From positions 62,001 to 126,000 of the forward strand of contig NZ_AMRG01000005.1 in assembly GCF_000299895.1 (NCBI RefSeq): a DNA stretch of 64,000 nucleotides, given 5' to 3'. A program made the translations under genes and the position numbers. Below, in pieces: positions 33,998-43,631 of the stretch. Under the pieces are notes generated by a model, which did no database searches, was not told the DNA's origin, and saw only the letters and a list, made by a program, of their open reading frames with translations. This stretch comes from Idiomarina xiamenensis 10-D-4 (GTDB lineage: Bacteria > Pseudomonadota > Gammaproteobacteria > Enterobacterales > Alteromonadaceae). Each line of letters starts with the position of its first letter. Position 1 is the stretch's first letter.

Positions 33998-34136
33998 GAT
34001 AGTTTTTATTTTTATTACGCGATAATTGAGCGTTCAGTATGCGCTGTTTTGACGGCTAAGGAAATAGCGCTAGCGAACCCAGCTATAAATATGATGATGC
34101 TGCGGCTAAGCCGTCATCGGTAAGGAGAAGTCAATT

Positions 34137-34655
34137 ATGATGCAATTATTCGCGCTGGATGCCAGCGGCCACATGTGGTTGTTTATGCTGACATTGGGCG
34201 TCATTGCACTGTTATCGTTATTAGCCTTTATTAGCGCACGGCTATCGGGCTGGGGGTTTGCCGGTTGCTTGGCGCTGGGCTTGGTCATCTATTTAGGCGC
34301 CACCATTTTGCTTGGCGGGCATCATTATATCGAGGTCGATAAACAGCGTATCAAGGTGGTTGCTGGACTGTATCAAATGAATCTCGATAGTGCGCAAGTG
34401 AAGCGTATAGAAACGCTCACATTGAGCGAATTTGAGCAATCCTCGCTGCAACCCTTGGCTTGGAAAAATGGCTATCATTTTGCCAACTTGCAGGCTGGCT
34501 GGTATCAGACCGCCAGCGGCGATTCGATTTTCTTATTAATCGATAGCCACCAACCTCAGCTATCCTTGATTCAGTCAGCGCAAGGCCCTTGGTTGGCGGT
34601 TTCTATTGATTTAAGCGATTATGCCGAAGTCGTTAATCGACCTTCAGTTGATTAA
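34137..34655 (+). CDS. Small two-helix membrane protein, function unknown (PH-like C-terminal part)
   Basis: This 172-residue protein has two membrane segments (about 13-34 and 41-62) followed by a soluble region with alternating short beta segments ([20 protein letters not shown] and onward), in the style of bacterial PH-like domains found after two helices. I cannot name a family with certainty. The ribosome site TAAGGAG is strong. Its 3' end overlaps the convergent chemoreceptor gene by 23 bases. Confidence 0.7.
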   Translation: MMQLFALDASGHMWLFMLTLGVIALLSLLAFISARLSGWGFAGCLALGLVIYLGATILLGGHHYIEVDKQRIKVVAGLYQMNLDSAQVKRIETLTLSEFEQSSLQPLAWKNGYHFANLQAGWYQTASGDSIFLLIDSHQPQLSLIQSAQGPWLAVSIDLSDYAEVVNRPSVD

Positions 34656-36759
34656 TTTGCTGACGTAATTGCTGGGCTAATTCGCGCATGCGAGCGCTAC
34701 TGCTTGAACTACGCTCAGCACCGTCGTTAACCTCCCTCGCCACATCACCGATGTTGGTGACGTTGCGATTAATGTCTTCAGAAACCAAGTGCTGTTCCTC
34801 GGCGGCAGTGGCAATTTGTGAAGCCATATCGTTAATTTGCTCAATCGCGGTAACGACCTGATGCAACTGCGATACCGCTAGACCTGCCTGTTCAACAGTA
34901 CTGTCGGTGGACTCTCGACTGGTACGCATAACCTCGACCGAACGTTTGACACCGCGTTGTAAATTGCTGATCAAGGTATTAATTTCTTCGGTGGATTGCT
35001 GAGTGCGTGAAGCCAGTGTGCGAACTTCGTCGGCAACCACGGCAAAACCGCGACCTTGCTCGCCAGCTCGCGCTGCTTCAATGGCGGCATTTAAGGCTAG
35101 CAAATTGGTTTGTTCAGCGATACCCACAATGACGCCGAGAATATTATTAATGTTGTCGCTATGTTCGGCTAATTGCTCAATGGCCGCCGCGGTGTCGTCG
35201 ATTTCGCCGGCCAGCTTATCAATATGTGATGCACTGTTTTGTACTGCCTGTTGGGCTTGTTGCACCTCATGCTGCGACTGTTTCGCCGCAGATGCAGTCG
35301 ATTCCGCGTGCTGTGCGACTTCGTGCGCGGTCGATGCCATTTCATTCATGGCTGTTGCGACTTGCTCGATATTTTGTTGTTGAGCATGTATACCCTGATG
35401 GGTTTGTGCCGCAATTTGCTCGGAATCGTCCGCCTGGGCAGTCACTTCGGTGACCGTTTTATGCAAGCCGCGCATGATGTTTTGTAGTTTTTCGGTGAAG
35501 GCGTTGATGCCCTGCGCTAAACCGATTAATTCGGCATGACTATCGACGTTGACGCGTTGTGTCAAATCGCCCTCACCTTGTGCCAAATCGTGCACGCGGT
35601 CGCGTAGTTTAGCGATAGGGCGGGTAATGCTCTTAGAAAAAATAAACAGCGCAACAATGGCGATTGCGGTCACAAGTACGCCGATACTGAGCTGCGCCCA
35701 CAAGGTTGTGGTGAATTGTTGCTCTAAACGCTGGTGCAATTGCTGACTAGCAGCAAAGGCTTGTTGCTCGGGAACTTTTAGCAACACTCCCCAGCGCACG
35801 TTGCTAGCGGGGAAAGTGAGCGGCGCCGCTACCGCTAATTCACCCGCTTGGGTAAGCACCGGTTGTGCTTGTTCGCTGGCGATGGCGTCAATAATTTGCT
35901 GTTCGTTAGCGCCGTATAAACTGCCCGTCGTACCGCCCGCTTTAACGTTTTTATCGCTGCTGGCAACCACGCGGCCGCTGGCGGTGATAACGTCAACTAC
36001 CGCTGCGCCCTGATATAAATCAGCACTGGCTTCGGCGATGCTGTTGGCGATAAAGTCGAGAAAAATATCGGTACCAACGACCCCCATAAAGCGACCCTCT
36101 TGGGTGATTGGCACGACTAATGATGTCATTAGGATATTCTCACCCTGAACCTCATAGTAGTAGGGGTCGAGAATACACACCTTGAGCGTTTCCATCGGAC
36201 ACAAATACCACTCCGATTCGCGGTTACCGTATTGGTCTTTTTTCTCGCTGTACTTAGCCAAGGTTTTTTCGTAGGCAACTTGACCATCAGGCGAACGGTT
36301 CCAATAGATATCAACCGTGCCGACACCCGGCATACTGTGCTGCGGTGCGTTTAAGAAATCGTTATCACGCCCATCAAAGGCATTGGCCTCCCAGTCGGTA
36401 TACAAGCCCCCCATATAATCTCTGGAGTTAATGGTCGCGCGCAACAAATCCCGCACTTCGTCGCGTGTTAGGGTTAACGCTGTATTGCGCTCAACGCTAG
36501 CGCTCAAGGTATCGGCTAGACTACGCGACACCGTCAAACCGCGGCCTATACGGTTAGCTATCAGAGCGGCCTGCTCACTGGCAACACTGCCTAAGCGATG
36601 CAGTACCTCCTGCTCAAGCAGTTGCTGGCTATCTCGCTGGACTTGCTGCTGTGCGCTACGACTCGCGACAAACGAGTAACCAATCAGAATACTGACGGTC
36701 AGTATCAAACATAACGCGGACCAAAACAGCAGCTTCCATTGTAGTGGCAGGTTTTTCAT
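34633..36759 (-). CDS. Methyl-accepting chemotaxis protein with dCache sensor
   Basis: This 708-residue receptor has TM1 at about 11-33, a large periplasmic double-Cache domain (about 45-345), TM2 at about 357-378, HAMP at about 378-432 and the signalling coiled coil. The hairpin tip ([38 protein letters not shown]) is at about 546-587. dCache domains bind small ligands such as amino acids, amines or organic acids. The segment [10 protein letters not shown] lies where the amino-acid motif would be, but does not match it well, so the ligand is open. It has an AGGTGA ribosome site. Confidence 0.93.
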   Translation of the reverse strand: MKNLPLQWKLLFWSALCLILTVSILIGYSFVASRSAQQQVQRDSQQLLEQEVLHRLGSVASEQAALIANRIGRGLTVSRSLADTLSASVERNTALTLTRDEVRDLLRATINSRDYMGGLYTDWEANAFDGRDNDFLNAPQHSMPGVGTVDIYWNRSPDGQVAYEKTLAKYSEKKDQYGNRESEWYLCPMETLKVCILDPYYYEVQGENILMTSLVVPITQEGRFMGVVGTDIFLDFIANSIAEASADLYQGAAVVDVITASGRVVASSDKNVKAGGTTGSLYGANEQQIIDAIASEQAQPVLTQAGELAVAAPLTFPASNVRWGVLLKVPEQQAFAASQQLHQRLEQQFTTTLWAQLSIGVLVTAIAIVALFIFSKSITRPIAKLRDRVHDLAQGEGDLTQRVNVDSHAELIGLAQGINAFTEKLQNIMRGLHKTVTEVTAQADDSEQIAAQTHQGIHAQQQNIEQVATAMNEMASTAHEVAQHAESTASAAKQSQHEVQQAQQAVQNSASHIDKLAGEIDDTAAAIEQLAEHSDNINNILGVIVGIAEQTNLLALNAAIEAARAGEQGRGFAVVADEVRTLASRTQQSTEEINTLISNLQRGVKRSVEVMRTSRESTDSTVEQAGLAVSQLHQVVTAIEQINDMASQIATAAEEQHLVSEDINRNVTNIGDVAREVNDGAERSSSSSARMRELAQQLRQQINQLKVD

Positions 36760-36816
36760 CGATAGGTCACCTTATTGAAGTTAGCGTCAGCCCGTTAAGC
36801 GGCTGCTGGGGTGGCT

Positions 36817-37512
36817 TTAGAATGAATGACTGACACTTAACCATAAGTGGCGGTTATCATCTTCTAAGTTGGTACTCTCGGCACTGGCGCTGACGGCAAA
36901 GCCGCGCCAGCGATAAGTAACACCGACGCGAGCATGATTGTAGGCTCGGTTCGAGGTCGACCAACGGTACTGTTGTTCATCTAAACTGATATTTCTATCG
37001 GCACTGATAAACCAATCTAAAGTGTCGGTAATAGGCTGTTGATAGCTGAGCATGATGATCAGGTGGCGTGCGCCGCTACCGGCGTAGTCGTCGGAATACC
37101 AGAGTTTGCTTTGCCAGTTATCGAAACCAAGTGCAGCGTAGATTTCTTGATAATTCCCGGCGCTGCTGTCATCACCGCCGTAGTAACTGTAGTGGGCTAG
37201 ACCGACGTCGTACCACCAACGGCTGTCAATCGGCTGACTGTAGCCCGCGTAAAAATCGACCTCCCAATCGCTACCATCACTGTAATCGACTTGCGACGCC
37301 CAACTGCCAGCATATACACCGTTTTGATGGCTGTAATCAATGCTGCCTTGTAGGGCTGGATTATTTTGCGTTTGCGATACCCCGTTAAACAGATAATCGG
37401 AAACCACGGTGGCGGTAGCTGCAAAGTCAGCAAGTGCTAACGGTGAGATAAACAGAGCGCAACCAGCGACAACGGATTGCAAACTGATATTGACGGCGCG
37501 AGGTCGTGACAT
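36817..37512 (-). CDS. TorF-family putative porin
   Basis: The 231-residue product has a signal peptide (cleaved after PLALA, about residue 28) and an all-beta mature part rich in aromatic residues, ending in Phe (SVSHSF), as in outer-membrane barrels. The opening ATATVVSDYLFNGVSQTQNN and the later YDVGLAHYSYYG identify the TorF family (about 220-250 residues). The start at 37512 is at the signal peptide; an upstream start at 37581 is not signal-like. It lies between a chemoreceptor and the M48 protease gene, with a hairpin in front. Confidence 0.87.
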   Translation of the reverse strand: MSRPRAVNISLQSVVAGCALFISPLALADFAATATVVSDYLFNGVSQTQNNPALQGSIDYSHQNGVYAGSWASQVDYSDGSDWEVDFYAGYSQPIDSRWWYDVGLAHYSYYGGDDSSAGNYQEIYAALGFDNWQSKLWYSDDYAGSGARHLIIMLSYQQPITDTLDWFISADRNISLDEQQYRWSTSNRAYNHARVGVTYRWRGFAVSASAESTNLEDDNRHLWLSVSHSF

Positions 37513-37558
37513 CAGTGACTCTTTTTGTGAGCGGGTGATATAACAGTGATAGCAAAGA

Positions 37559-37588
37559 ATGACGTTTGCGCAATAACGCAAACGTCAT
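37559..37588. repeat. 12-bp perfect hairpin between the M48 protease and porin genes
   Basis: ATGACGTTTGCG and CGCAAACGTCAT pair perfectly around a six-base loop. On the minus strand it follows the protease stop by 36 bases and is trailed only by TTCTTTGCT, so it is at best a weak terminator. It precedes the porin gene by about 47 bases and may separate the two units or act as a leader structure. Confidence 0.6.
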
Positions 37589-37624
37589 AACTGAGTGATT
37601 ATCTGAACATTTTTAAGTGAAGAC

Positions 37625-39265
37625 TTAACTAAAACTGTGTTCCGGTAGATTGGCATCGATGCAGGCGGCCAACACCACCACCAAACGCTGTTCGGCATCG
37701 GTAACGACACCATCACGATGGATCTGCTGCAACCAGCGTTGGATAATTGCGGCCTTATCTTTAGGCGCTTGTTGGCGCAACTGATTGAGCGCCTTTTCAA
37801 TCGCCAATAAAGCATCGTCAAGCACCGCTGAGGTATCTTCTAAGCTGGCGCCATACAGTATATCCATGCTGACCTTTTCGGCATCGCTTTGACTCAGTGA
37901 GCGGTTGCTGCGCTGCTTGTGTGACAGTTGCCACGCTAATAATTGATACAAGCCCCACTGCATAATACGCTCGTAACCGACTTCGTCACTGTTATTAAGA
38001 ATACGCTGACGTAGACGGTCCAGCCATTGTTGCTGTTCGCTTTCCGGTAACTGCCGCAACGCCGTCATGGCAAGATTAATCGCATCGATGCGTTCACCAG
38101 CCTTGAATTGGGCCGGATGGTCAATCACCTGATCGAGCTGTTGTGTGACTTGGCTTGGCTGATGCAAGGCGTCCATGACCGCAGCCGCCAGCGCGAGTTT
38201 AGCGGTTTGTTGTTGCGCCGCGGTTGTGGCGGCGTTGTCGCTACTGTTGCTTTGCTGCGGTGCTCGTTGCGGTTCAGGATAATGACCATCCCAATCGGGT
38301 TGAATACGCTTGATACGCTCGTTCAGCGGTGGATGGGTGGCCATTAACGAAAACCAGTGGTTAAGCGCTTGACCAAAAAACAAATGCTCGGCTTCGTCGG
38401 CGTTTTTATGCTCGATTTTGCTACCTTGTTGGCGCGCACCAATTTGCTTTAAAGCACCCGCCAACCCATCCGGATTACGGGTGAATTGCACGGCAGCAGA
38501 GTCGGCCAAAAACTCACGTTGACGGCTAACCGCGGCTTTGATCAAGTTACCAAATAGCACTCCGATGGCGCCGACCACGATTAACGCAAGGCCGATAAGC
38601 GGCAGCGCGTTATTGCGATTGCGGCCACCACCACCACGGACATAGAGTAAAATGCGACCAGCGTGGGCAAGAAAAATGATGCCCGCGATAACGGCCATAA
38701 GCCGGATATTCAAGCGCATGTCACCGTTAAGAATATGACTGAATTCGTGCGCAATGACACCCTGCAGTTGTTCGCGGTCAAAGCTGTCTAAGGCGCCTTG
38801 GGTGACACCAATCACCGCGTCTTTAGTTTGATAGCCGGCAGCAAACGCATTAATGCCGGTTTCGTGCGGCAGCACATACACCGCTGGTACTGGCATGTTG
38901 GCCGCTAGCGCCATTTCCTCAACCACGTTAAGTAACTGCCGTTGTTGAAAGTTTTGCGTATCGGCACTGATGCGTTCGCCACCTAAGCGTTCGGCAACGA
39001 CATGACCGCCACCGCGCAAGCTTAGCCAGCGTACCAACATCACTACAGCAATACCTGCCACCACCAATCCGGCAACGTTGAGCAGTAGGCCATGGTCGAC
39101 CGGTTGCCCATCGGTAGCGAAGCTTTGCCACGGTAGTGCGCCAAAGAACGCCAACGAGGCGACCACGACCACCAGGGCGACGATGGCGATAACCGCTAAG
39201 CTGAACAGCAACACCAGTAATCCGGTGTTGCGGCGAGCATCTTGTTGATGTTGAAAAAAGTCCAT
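37625..39265 (-). CDS. M48-family membrane metalloprotease (HtpX-like) with C-terminal extension
   Basis: This 546-residue protease has two N-terminal membrane segments (about 14-40 and 60-78), the catalytic zinc motif IAHEFSHILNGD (His-Glu at about 173-177), two more membrane segments (about 188-206 and 222-242), and the third zinc ligand region REFLADSAAVQ. HtpX itself is about 290 residues; here an extra 200-residue helical domain follows ATHPPLNERI. This longer type is regularly found beside LemA, as here (16 bases downstream of lemA). It probably works in membrane-protein quality control; the role of the extension is unknown. Confidence 0.9.
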   Translation of the reverse strand: MDFFQHQQDARRNTGLLVLLFSLAVIAIVALVVVVASLAFFGALPWQSFATDGQPVDHGLLLNVAGLVVAGIAVVMLVRWLSLRGGGHVVAERLGGERISADTQNFQQRQLLNVVEEMALAANMPVPAVYVLPHETGINAFAAGYQTKDAVIGVTQGALDSFDREQLQGVIAHEFSHILNGDMRLNIRLMAVIAGIIFLAHAGRILLYVRGGGGRNRNNALPLIGLALIVVGAIGVLFGNLIKAAVSRQREFLADSAAVQFTRNPDGLAGALKQIGARQQGSKIEHKNADEAEHLFFGQALNHWFSLMATHPPLNERIKRIQPDWDGHYPEPQRAPQQSNSSDNAATTAAQQQTAKLALAAAVMDALHQPSQVTQQLDQVIDHPAQFKAGERIDAINLAMTALRQLPESEQQQWLDRLRQRILNNSDEVGYERIMQWGLYQLLAWQLSHKQRSNRSLSQSDAEKVSMDILYGASLEDTSAVLDDALLAIEKALNQLRQQAPKDKAAIIQRWLQQIHRDGVVTDAEQRLVVVLAACIDANLPEHSFS

Positions 39266-39281
39266 AGCTGCTTACAACACC

Positions 39282-39878
39282 TTAAAATGACACTTTAGGC
39301 GCGTTTTGAATGGCTTCGCTATCGGCGAATTCCAGTAGCGATGCATCCTCACCATGACCAAAGAGGCCAGCAACGGCAACCGGTGGGAAACCTTGCTTAT
39401 AGCTGTTGTAGTTGGTCACCGCATCATTAAATGACTGACGCGCAAAAGCGACGCGGTTTTCGGTGGTGGTCAGTTCTTCTGACACCTGCATCATATTCTG
39501 GTTGGCTTTCAAGTCAGGATAAGCTTCCATGACCACGTTCAAACGACCCAACGCGCTACCTAACGCTGACTCAGCCTGACCCAGTTGCCCCATGGCGGCA
39601 TCGCTGTTGAGGTTGCCTTTGGCTTGGCTGAGGGCATTATCGGCTTGATTACGTGCGTCAATTACCGCTTCTAACGTTTCCCGTTCATGCGACATGTAAG
39701 CCTTGGCGGTTTCTACTAGGTTGGGAATTAAATCGTGGCGTCGTTTTAGCTGCACCTCGATTTGCGCAAAGGCATTTTCGTAACGATTCTTCAGGTTGAC
39801 GAGCTTGTTGTAAATACTAATCAAATAAATGATCAGAACAACAACGATAGCAATGATAATCCAAGTAGTCGTGGTCAT
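39282..39878 (-). CDS. lemA: LemA family protein
   Basis: This 198-residue protein has one N-terminal membrane anchor (about 6-24) and a helical-bundle domain with the family signature NRYENAFAQIEVQLKRRHDL (31-50) followed by NLVETAKAYMSHE. The C-terminal FNDAVTNYNSYKQGFPP block is also typical. LemA proteins are anchored scaffold-like proteins of unclear role, usually next to M48 proteases or TPM-domain proteins. It forms an operon with the protease downstream and diverges from gmk. Confidence 0.93.
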   Translation of the reverse strand: MTTTTWIIIAIVVVLIIYLISIYNKLVNLKNRYENAFAQIEVQLKRRHDLIPNLVETAKAYMSHERETLEAVIDARNQADNALSQAKGNLNSDAAMGQLGQAESALGSALGRLNVVMEAYPDLKANQNMMQVSEELTTTENRVAFARQSFNDAVTNYNSYKQGFPPVAVAGLFGHGEDASLLEFADSEAIQNAPKVSF

Positions 39879-40023
39879 AGTGTTTATCCCTAAAACTGAG
39901 CGGCATTTAAAAACTGATGTTAACCGTCACAACGACAGCAGCATCCGTTAGCGTGCGTGTCGCGCGAAGTTACACATCATGCTATGCTTTTTTGCCAAAG
40001 ACTGCCACTAACGAACAGCTTGC

Positions 40024-40668
40024 ATGAGTAACAAACCTTTAACGCACGGTAATTTGTTTATTATCGCTGCCCCTAGCGGTGCTGGTAAATCCAGCTTAAT
40101 CAATGCTTTATTGGAAAAACACGAACATCATCAAATGCAAGTATCGGTGTCGTCGACGACGCGAGAACCGCGCCCCGGTGAGCGTGATGGCGAGCATTAT
40201 CACTTTTTAAGCAAAGCCCAGTTTGAAGCCAAAATCGCTGCTGGAGAGTTTTATGAGTGGGCGCAAGTCTTTGATAACTATTATGGTACTTCACGCCGAA
40301 TCATCGAAGAAACGTTAACGCGTGGTATCGATGTGTTTTTGGACATTGATTGGCAGGGTGCGCGGCAAGTTCGTGAAGTGTATCCAGCCGTGCAGTCGAT
40401 TTTTATTATGCCGCCCAGTTTGGCGGTACTGGAGCAGCGACTGCGCAAGCGTGGACAAGATAGTAACGATGTCATCACCCGGCGTATGTCAAAAGCGCAT
40501 GCGGAGATGTCGCACTGCCATGAGTTTGATTATTTAATTATCAATGACAACTTCGACCACAGTTTGACTCAATTAGAGCATATTGTCTTTGCCCAACGGC
40601 TACGCACACCCGCGCAACAAGTGCGGCACGCGGCGATCCTTAAAGATCTCTTGGAGAATGGCGCGTAA
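40024..40668 (+). CDS. gmk: Guanylate kinase
   Basis: This 214-residue kinase phosphorylates GMP to GDP in purine nucleotide synthesis. The P-loop APSGAGKSSLI is at about 14-24, followed by the GMP-binding stretch STTREPRPGERDGEHYHF and the lid region GTSRRIIEETL. The length and motifs match the family. The ribosome site before 40024 is weak. It begins the gmk-rpoZ-spoT-ridA cluster, a standard order in gammaproteobacteria that links GTP supply to ppGpp metabolism. Confidence 0.97.
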   Translation: MSNKPLTHGNLFIIAAPSGAGKSSLINALLEKHEHHQMQVSVSSTTREPRPGERDGEHYHFLSKAQFEAKIAAGEFYEWAQVFDNYYGTSRRIIEETLTRGIDVFLDIDWQGARQVREVYPAVQSIFIMPPSLAVLEQRLRKRGQDSNDVITRRMSKAHAEMSHCHEFDYLIINDNFDHSLTQLEHIVFAQRLRTPAQQVRHAAILKDLLENGA

Positions 40669-40679
40669 TTCCGTATAAT
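40651..40679 (+). promoter_or_regulatory. Predicted promoter of rpoZ
   Basis: A perfect -10 box TATAAT (40674-40679) is preceded by TTGGAG (40651-40656) at 17 bases. The -35 box lies within the end of gmk, so rpoZ-spoT could be transcribed apart from gmk. Confidence 0.55.
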
Positions 40680-40723
40680 TCTTGACCCTTTAAAGAATTC
40701 GTTCGGCATTTTTGGAGTAAGTT

Positions 40724-40999
40724 ATGGCTCGCGTAACCGTAGAAGACGCTGTTGACCGCATTGGTAATCGTTTTGACTTGATCTTGGTCGCTGCACGCCG
40801 TGCGCGCCAATTAGCTCATGGTAAAGATCCGTTGTTAGAGCTGAAAAACGACAAAGAAAAGCCGACCGTTGTGGCTTTACGTGAAATCGAAGAAGGCTTG
40901 GTTGACGCCTCGCGTTTGGACCAAGACGACCGCAACGTCATGCAGCAGCAGGAAGCCGACGAGTTGGCGGCTGTTGACGCTTTACGTGGTGTTGAATAA
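40724..40999 (+). CDS. rpoZ: RNA polymerase omega subunit
   Basis: The 91-residue omega subunit binds the beta' C terminus and helps assemble RNA polymerase; it also forms part of a ppGpp site. The N-terminal signature [20 protein letters not shown] and ARRARQL is diagnostic, and the length equals that of E. coli. A TTTGGAG ribosome site precedes it. It lies between gmk and spoT. Confidence 0.98.
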   Translation: MARVTVEDAVDRIGNRFDLILVAARRARQLAHGKDPLLELKNDKEKPTVVALREIEEGLVDASRLDQDDRNVMQQQEADELAAVDALRGVE

Positions 41000-41033
41000 A
41001 TCCCGCTAGCACACCGCCAGTCAATGATGTTCT

Positions 41034-41058
41034 TGCCAACGGCATCGCGCCGTTGGCA
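41034..41058. repeat. 10-bp perfect hairpin between rpoZ and spoT
   Basis: TGCCAACGGC and GCCGTTGGCA pair perfectly around the loop ATCGC in the 132-base space between rpoZ and spoT. It has no T-run, so it is probably an mRNA-stability or processing element, or a weak attenuator, rather than an intrinsic terminator. Confidence 0.6.
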
Positions 41059-41131
41059 TACTGCTTAAAGTCTCCGTGTTTGAACCTGTCTATGCGTGTA
41101 TACGCAGCTAAACGTGATCGGGAGTGTATGG

Positions 41132-43237
41132 GTGTATTTGTTTGAGGGTTTGCGGCAACAGCTTTTAGATTACTTACCCACCGATCAGGTTGAGCGCATC
41201 GCTGCGGCCTTCAGTGTGGCGAACGATGCCCATATCGATCAAAAGCGTCGTAGCGGCGAACCCTATATTACACACCCAGTAGCCGTTGCCGGTTTGTTGG
41301 CCGATATGCGGCTGGATCATGAAACCATCATGGCGGCGTTACTGCACGATGTCATCGAAGACACCGAAACCACCCAAGAAGATTTGGCTGAACAGTTTGG
41401 GCCAACCGTGGCCGAGTTGGTCGAGGGCGTGTCTAAGCTCGATAAATTGCAGTTTGATTCAAAAGAAGAAGCGCAGACCGAAAACTATCGCAAGATGATC
41501 ATGGCGATGGTGCAGGACATTCGGGTGATCCTGATTAAGTTGGCTGACCGCACCCATAATATGCGTACCATCGGTCACTTACGTCCCGATAAGCGTCGTC
41601 GCATCGCTCGTGAGACCTTGGAGATTTATGCGCCATTGGCACATCGATTGGGTATTCATGACATTAAAAATGAGCTAGAAAATCTCGGTTTTAAAGCGTT
41701 ATATCCATGGCGTGCACGCTTACTTGAATCGCAGGTGAAAAAAGCACGCGGTAATCGCCGCGAAATGCTCGAACGCATCCAGGGTGAAATTCGCTCGCGA
41801 CTTAATGATTATGGCATTCAGGGACGCGTGGTGGGCCGCGAAAAACACCTGTACAGCATTTATCGCAAAATGTTGAATAAAGAACTGCGCTTCGAGCAAG
41901 TGATGGACATTTATGCGTTTCGGGTGATGGTCGATCAAGTGGATACCTGCTATCGCGTACTTGGCGCTTTGCATAACCTTTATAAGCCTATCGAAACGCG
42001 CTTTAAAGATTATATCGCCATTCCTAAGTCTAACGGTTATCAATCGTTGCATACGTCGCTCAAAGGGCCACATGGCATTCCGTTAGAAATTCAAATACGA
42101 ACCGAAGAAATGGAGCTGATGGCGGACCGTGGCGTAGCCGCCCACTGGCTGTACAAAAACGGCGACGACACCGGCACCACGGCGCAGATCCGAGCTAGCA
42201 AGTGGATGCAAAGTTTACTCGAGTTGCAGCAAAGCGCGGGTAATTCTTTTGAATTTATCGAGAACGTCAAATCAGAACTATTCCCTGAAGAAATCTACGT
42301 TTTCAGTCCCGATGGTCGTATTACCGAGCTGCCGCAAGGGGCGACACCGGTCGATTTTGCCTATGCGGTACACACCGATGTTGGCAACACTTGTATCGGT
42401 GCGCGGGTTAACCACCGCGCCTACTCGTTAAGTAAAGCGCTGGAGACCGGACAAACGGTAGAGATTAAAACGGCGCCGGGCTCGCGTCCCAACATTGCTT
42501 GGCTTAATTTTGTGGTGACTGGCAAAGCGCGAGCGAAAATACGTCAGTATTTGAAAAGCCAAGAGGCGCAGGAATCGCGTAATTTGGGCGAGCGTTTGTT
42601 GCGCTCGGCGTTGGGACCGATCAGTTATGACGAGATCCCAGACAGTGAATTTGAACGCGTGTTAAAAGAGCTGAAAACCGACTCACTGGAGCAGCTACTA
42701 CGAGAAATTGGTTTAGGTAATTTAATGCCAATCGCCGTGGCTAAACGCTTGTTGGGCGAGCTAACTAGCCTCAAAGATGAGTCGAGTGTCAATCGCGGTC
42801 TATTTATCAAAGGTACCGAAGGGTTATTGGTCAGTTTTGCTAAATGCTGTCGCCCCATCCCCGGTGACGACATCATTGCCCATGTTAGCCCCGGTAAAGG
42901 GTTAGTGATTCATCGTCGCGAATGCAAAAACGTGCGCGGCCATGAGGAAGAGCCGGGCAAATATTTTCCGGTGGAGTGGGACCATCAACCCGATGCCGAG
43001 TTTACCTCAGAGATTCGAGTTGAAATTATCAATCATCAGGGCGCGCTGGCTAAGCTGACTTCGGCGATCTCGGCGACCGGCTGTAATGTACAGGGTTTGC
43101 GTACCGAAGAAATCAACGCCAATGTGTATTACATCGATGTTGCTCTGACGATTAAAAACCGTAAACACCTGGCCGACGTGATGCGACATATCCGTCGTAT
43201 GCCAGACGTTCAGCGCGTGACGCGCTTAAGGAAGTAA
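41132..43237 (+). CDS. spoT: Bifunctional (p)ppGpp synthetase/hydrolase SpoT
   Basis: This 701-residue SpoT/Rel enzyme has an N-terminal hydrolase with the HD motif [10 protein letters not shown] at about 71-80, a synthetase domain ([12 protein letters not shown] and [18 protein letters not shown]), a TGS domain near 390-450, the Cys-containing CCRPIPGD region, and a C-terminal ACT domain. E. coli SpoT is 702 residues. The start is the GTG at 41132, giving MYLFEGLRQ as in E. coli (MYLFESLNQ), with GGGAG seven bases upstream; an upstream GTG at 41096 would add 12 unrelated residues. The ridA gene follows after one base. Confidence 0.97.
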   Translation: MYLFEGLRQQLLDYLPTDQVERIAAAFSVANDAHIDQKRRSGEPYITHPVAVAGLLADMRLDHETIMAALLHDVIEDTETTQEDLAEQFGPTVAELVEGVSKLDKLQFDSKEEAQTENYRKMIMAMVQDIRVILIKLADRTHNMRTIGHLRPDKRRRIARETLEIYAPLAHRLGIHDIKNELENLGFKALYPWRARLLESQVKKARGNRREMLERIQGEIRSRLNDYGIQGRVVGREKHLYSIYRKMLNKELRFEQVMDIYAFRVMVDQVDTCYRVLGALHNLYKPIETRFKDYIAIPKSNGYQSLHTSLKGPHGIPLEIQIRTEEMELMADRGVAAHWLYKNGDDTGTTAQIRASKWMQSLLELQQSAGNSFEFIENVKSELFPEEIYVFSPDGRITELPQGATPVDFAYAVHTDVGNTCIGARVNHRAYSLSKALETGQTVEIKTAPGSRPNIAWLNFVVTGKARAKIRQYLKSQEAQESRNLGERLLRSALGPISYDEIPDSEFERVLKELKTDSLEQLLREIGLGNLMPIAVAKRLLGELTSLKDESSVNRGLFIKGTEGLLVSFAKCCRPIPGDDIIAHVSPGKGLVIHRRECKNVRGHEEEPGKYFPVEWDHQPDAEFTSEIRVEIINHQGALAKLTSAISATGCNVQGLRTEEINANVYYIDVALTIKNRKHLADVMRHIRRMPDVQRVTRLRK

Positions 43238-43238
43238 T

Positions 43239-43631
43239 ATGTCTAAAGTCATTATTGCCACAGATAAAGCTCCAGCGGCGATTGGCACTTATTCGCAAGC
43301 AGTAAAAATTGGTACCACCGTGTATTTATCGGGCCAGATCCCGTTAGTGCCAGAAACCATGGAATTCATCAGCGACGATTTTCGTGAGCAGGCAGAGCAG
43401 GTTTTTCGTAATCTGACGGCGGTTTGTGAAGCGGCCGGTGGTAGCTTACAAGATATGGTAAAAGTACAGATTTATCTGACTGACTTATCGCAATTTGCCA
43501 TCGTCAACGAAGTCATGTCATCGTTTTTCAGCAAGCCTTATCCAGCGCGCGCCGCTATCGGTGTACGTGAGCTTCCGAAGGGCGCGCAGATTGAAATTGA
43601 TGGTGTGATGGAGTGCCCCAGCACTAACTAA
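43239..43631 (+). CDS. ridA: Reactive intermediate/imine deaminase RidA
   Basis: This 130-residue RidA (YjgF/UK114) protein hydrolyses reactive enamine/imine products of PLP enzymes. It has the family blocks [23 protein letters not shown] and the ending [20 protein letters not shown], with the conserved Arg of the active site in PARAAIGV. It begins one base after the spoT stop with TAAGGAAG as ribosome site, so it is translated from the spoT message. Its stop overlaps the convergent antiporter gene. Confidence 0.96.
   Translation: MSKVIIATDKAPAAIGTYSQAVKIGTTVYLSGQIPLVPETMEFISDDFREQAEQVFRNLTAVCEAAGGSLQDMVKVQIYLTDLSQFAIVNEVMSSFFSKPYPARAAIGVRELPKGAQIEIDGVMECPSTN

Noticed and set aside
36200-36270. 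Amino-acid-binding dCache motif in the chemoreceptor
   Set aside because: The NRESEWY segment lacks the expected Arg-x-Trp-Tyr spacing, so an amino-acid ligand is not supported.
41096-41131. Upstream GTG as the spoT start
   Set aside because: The GTG at 41132 has a well-placed GGGAG site and gives the E. coli-like N terminus and length.
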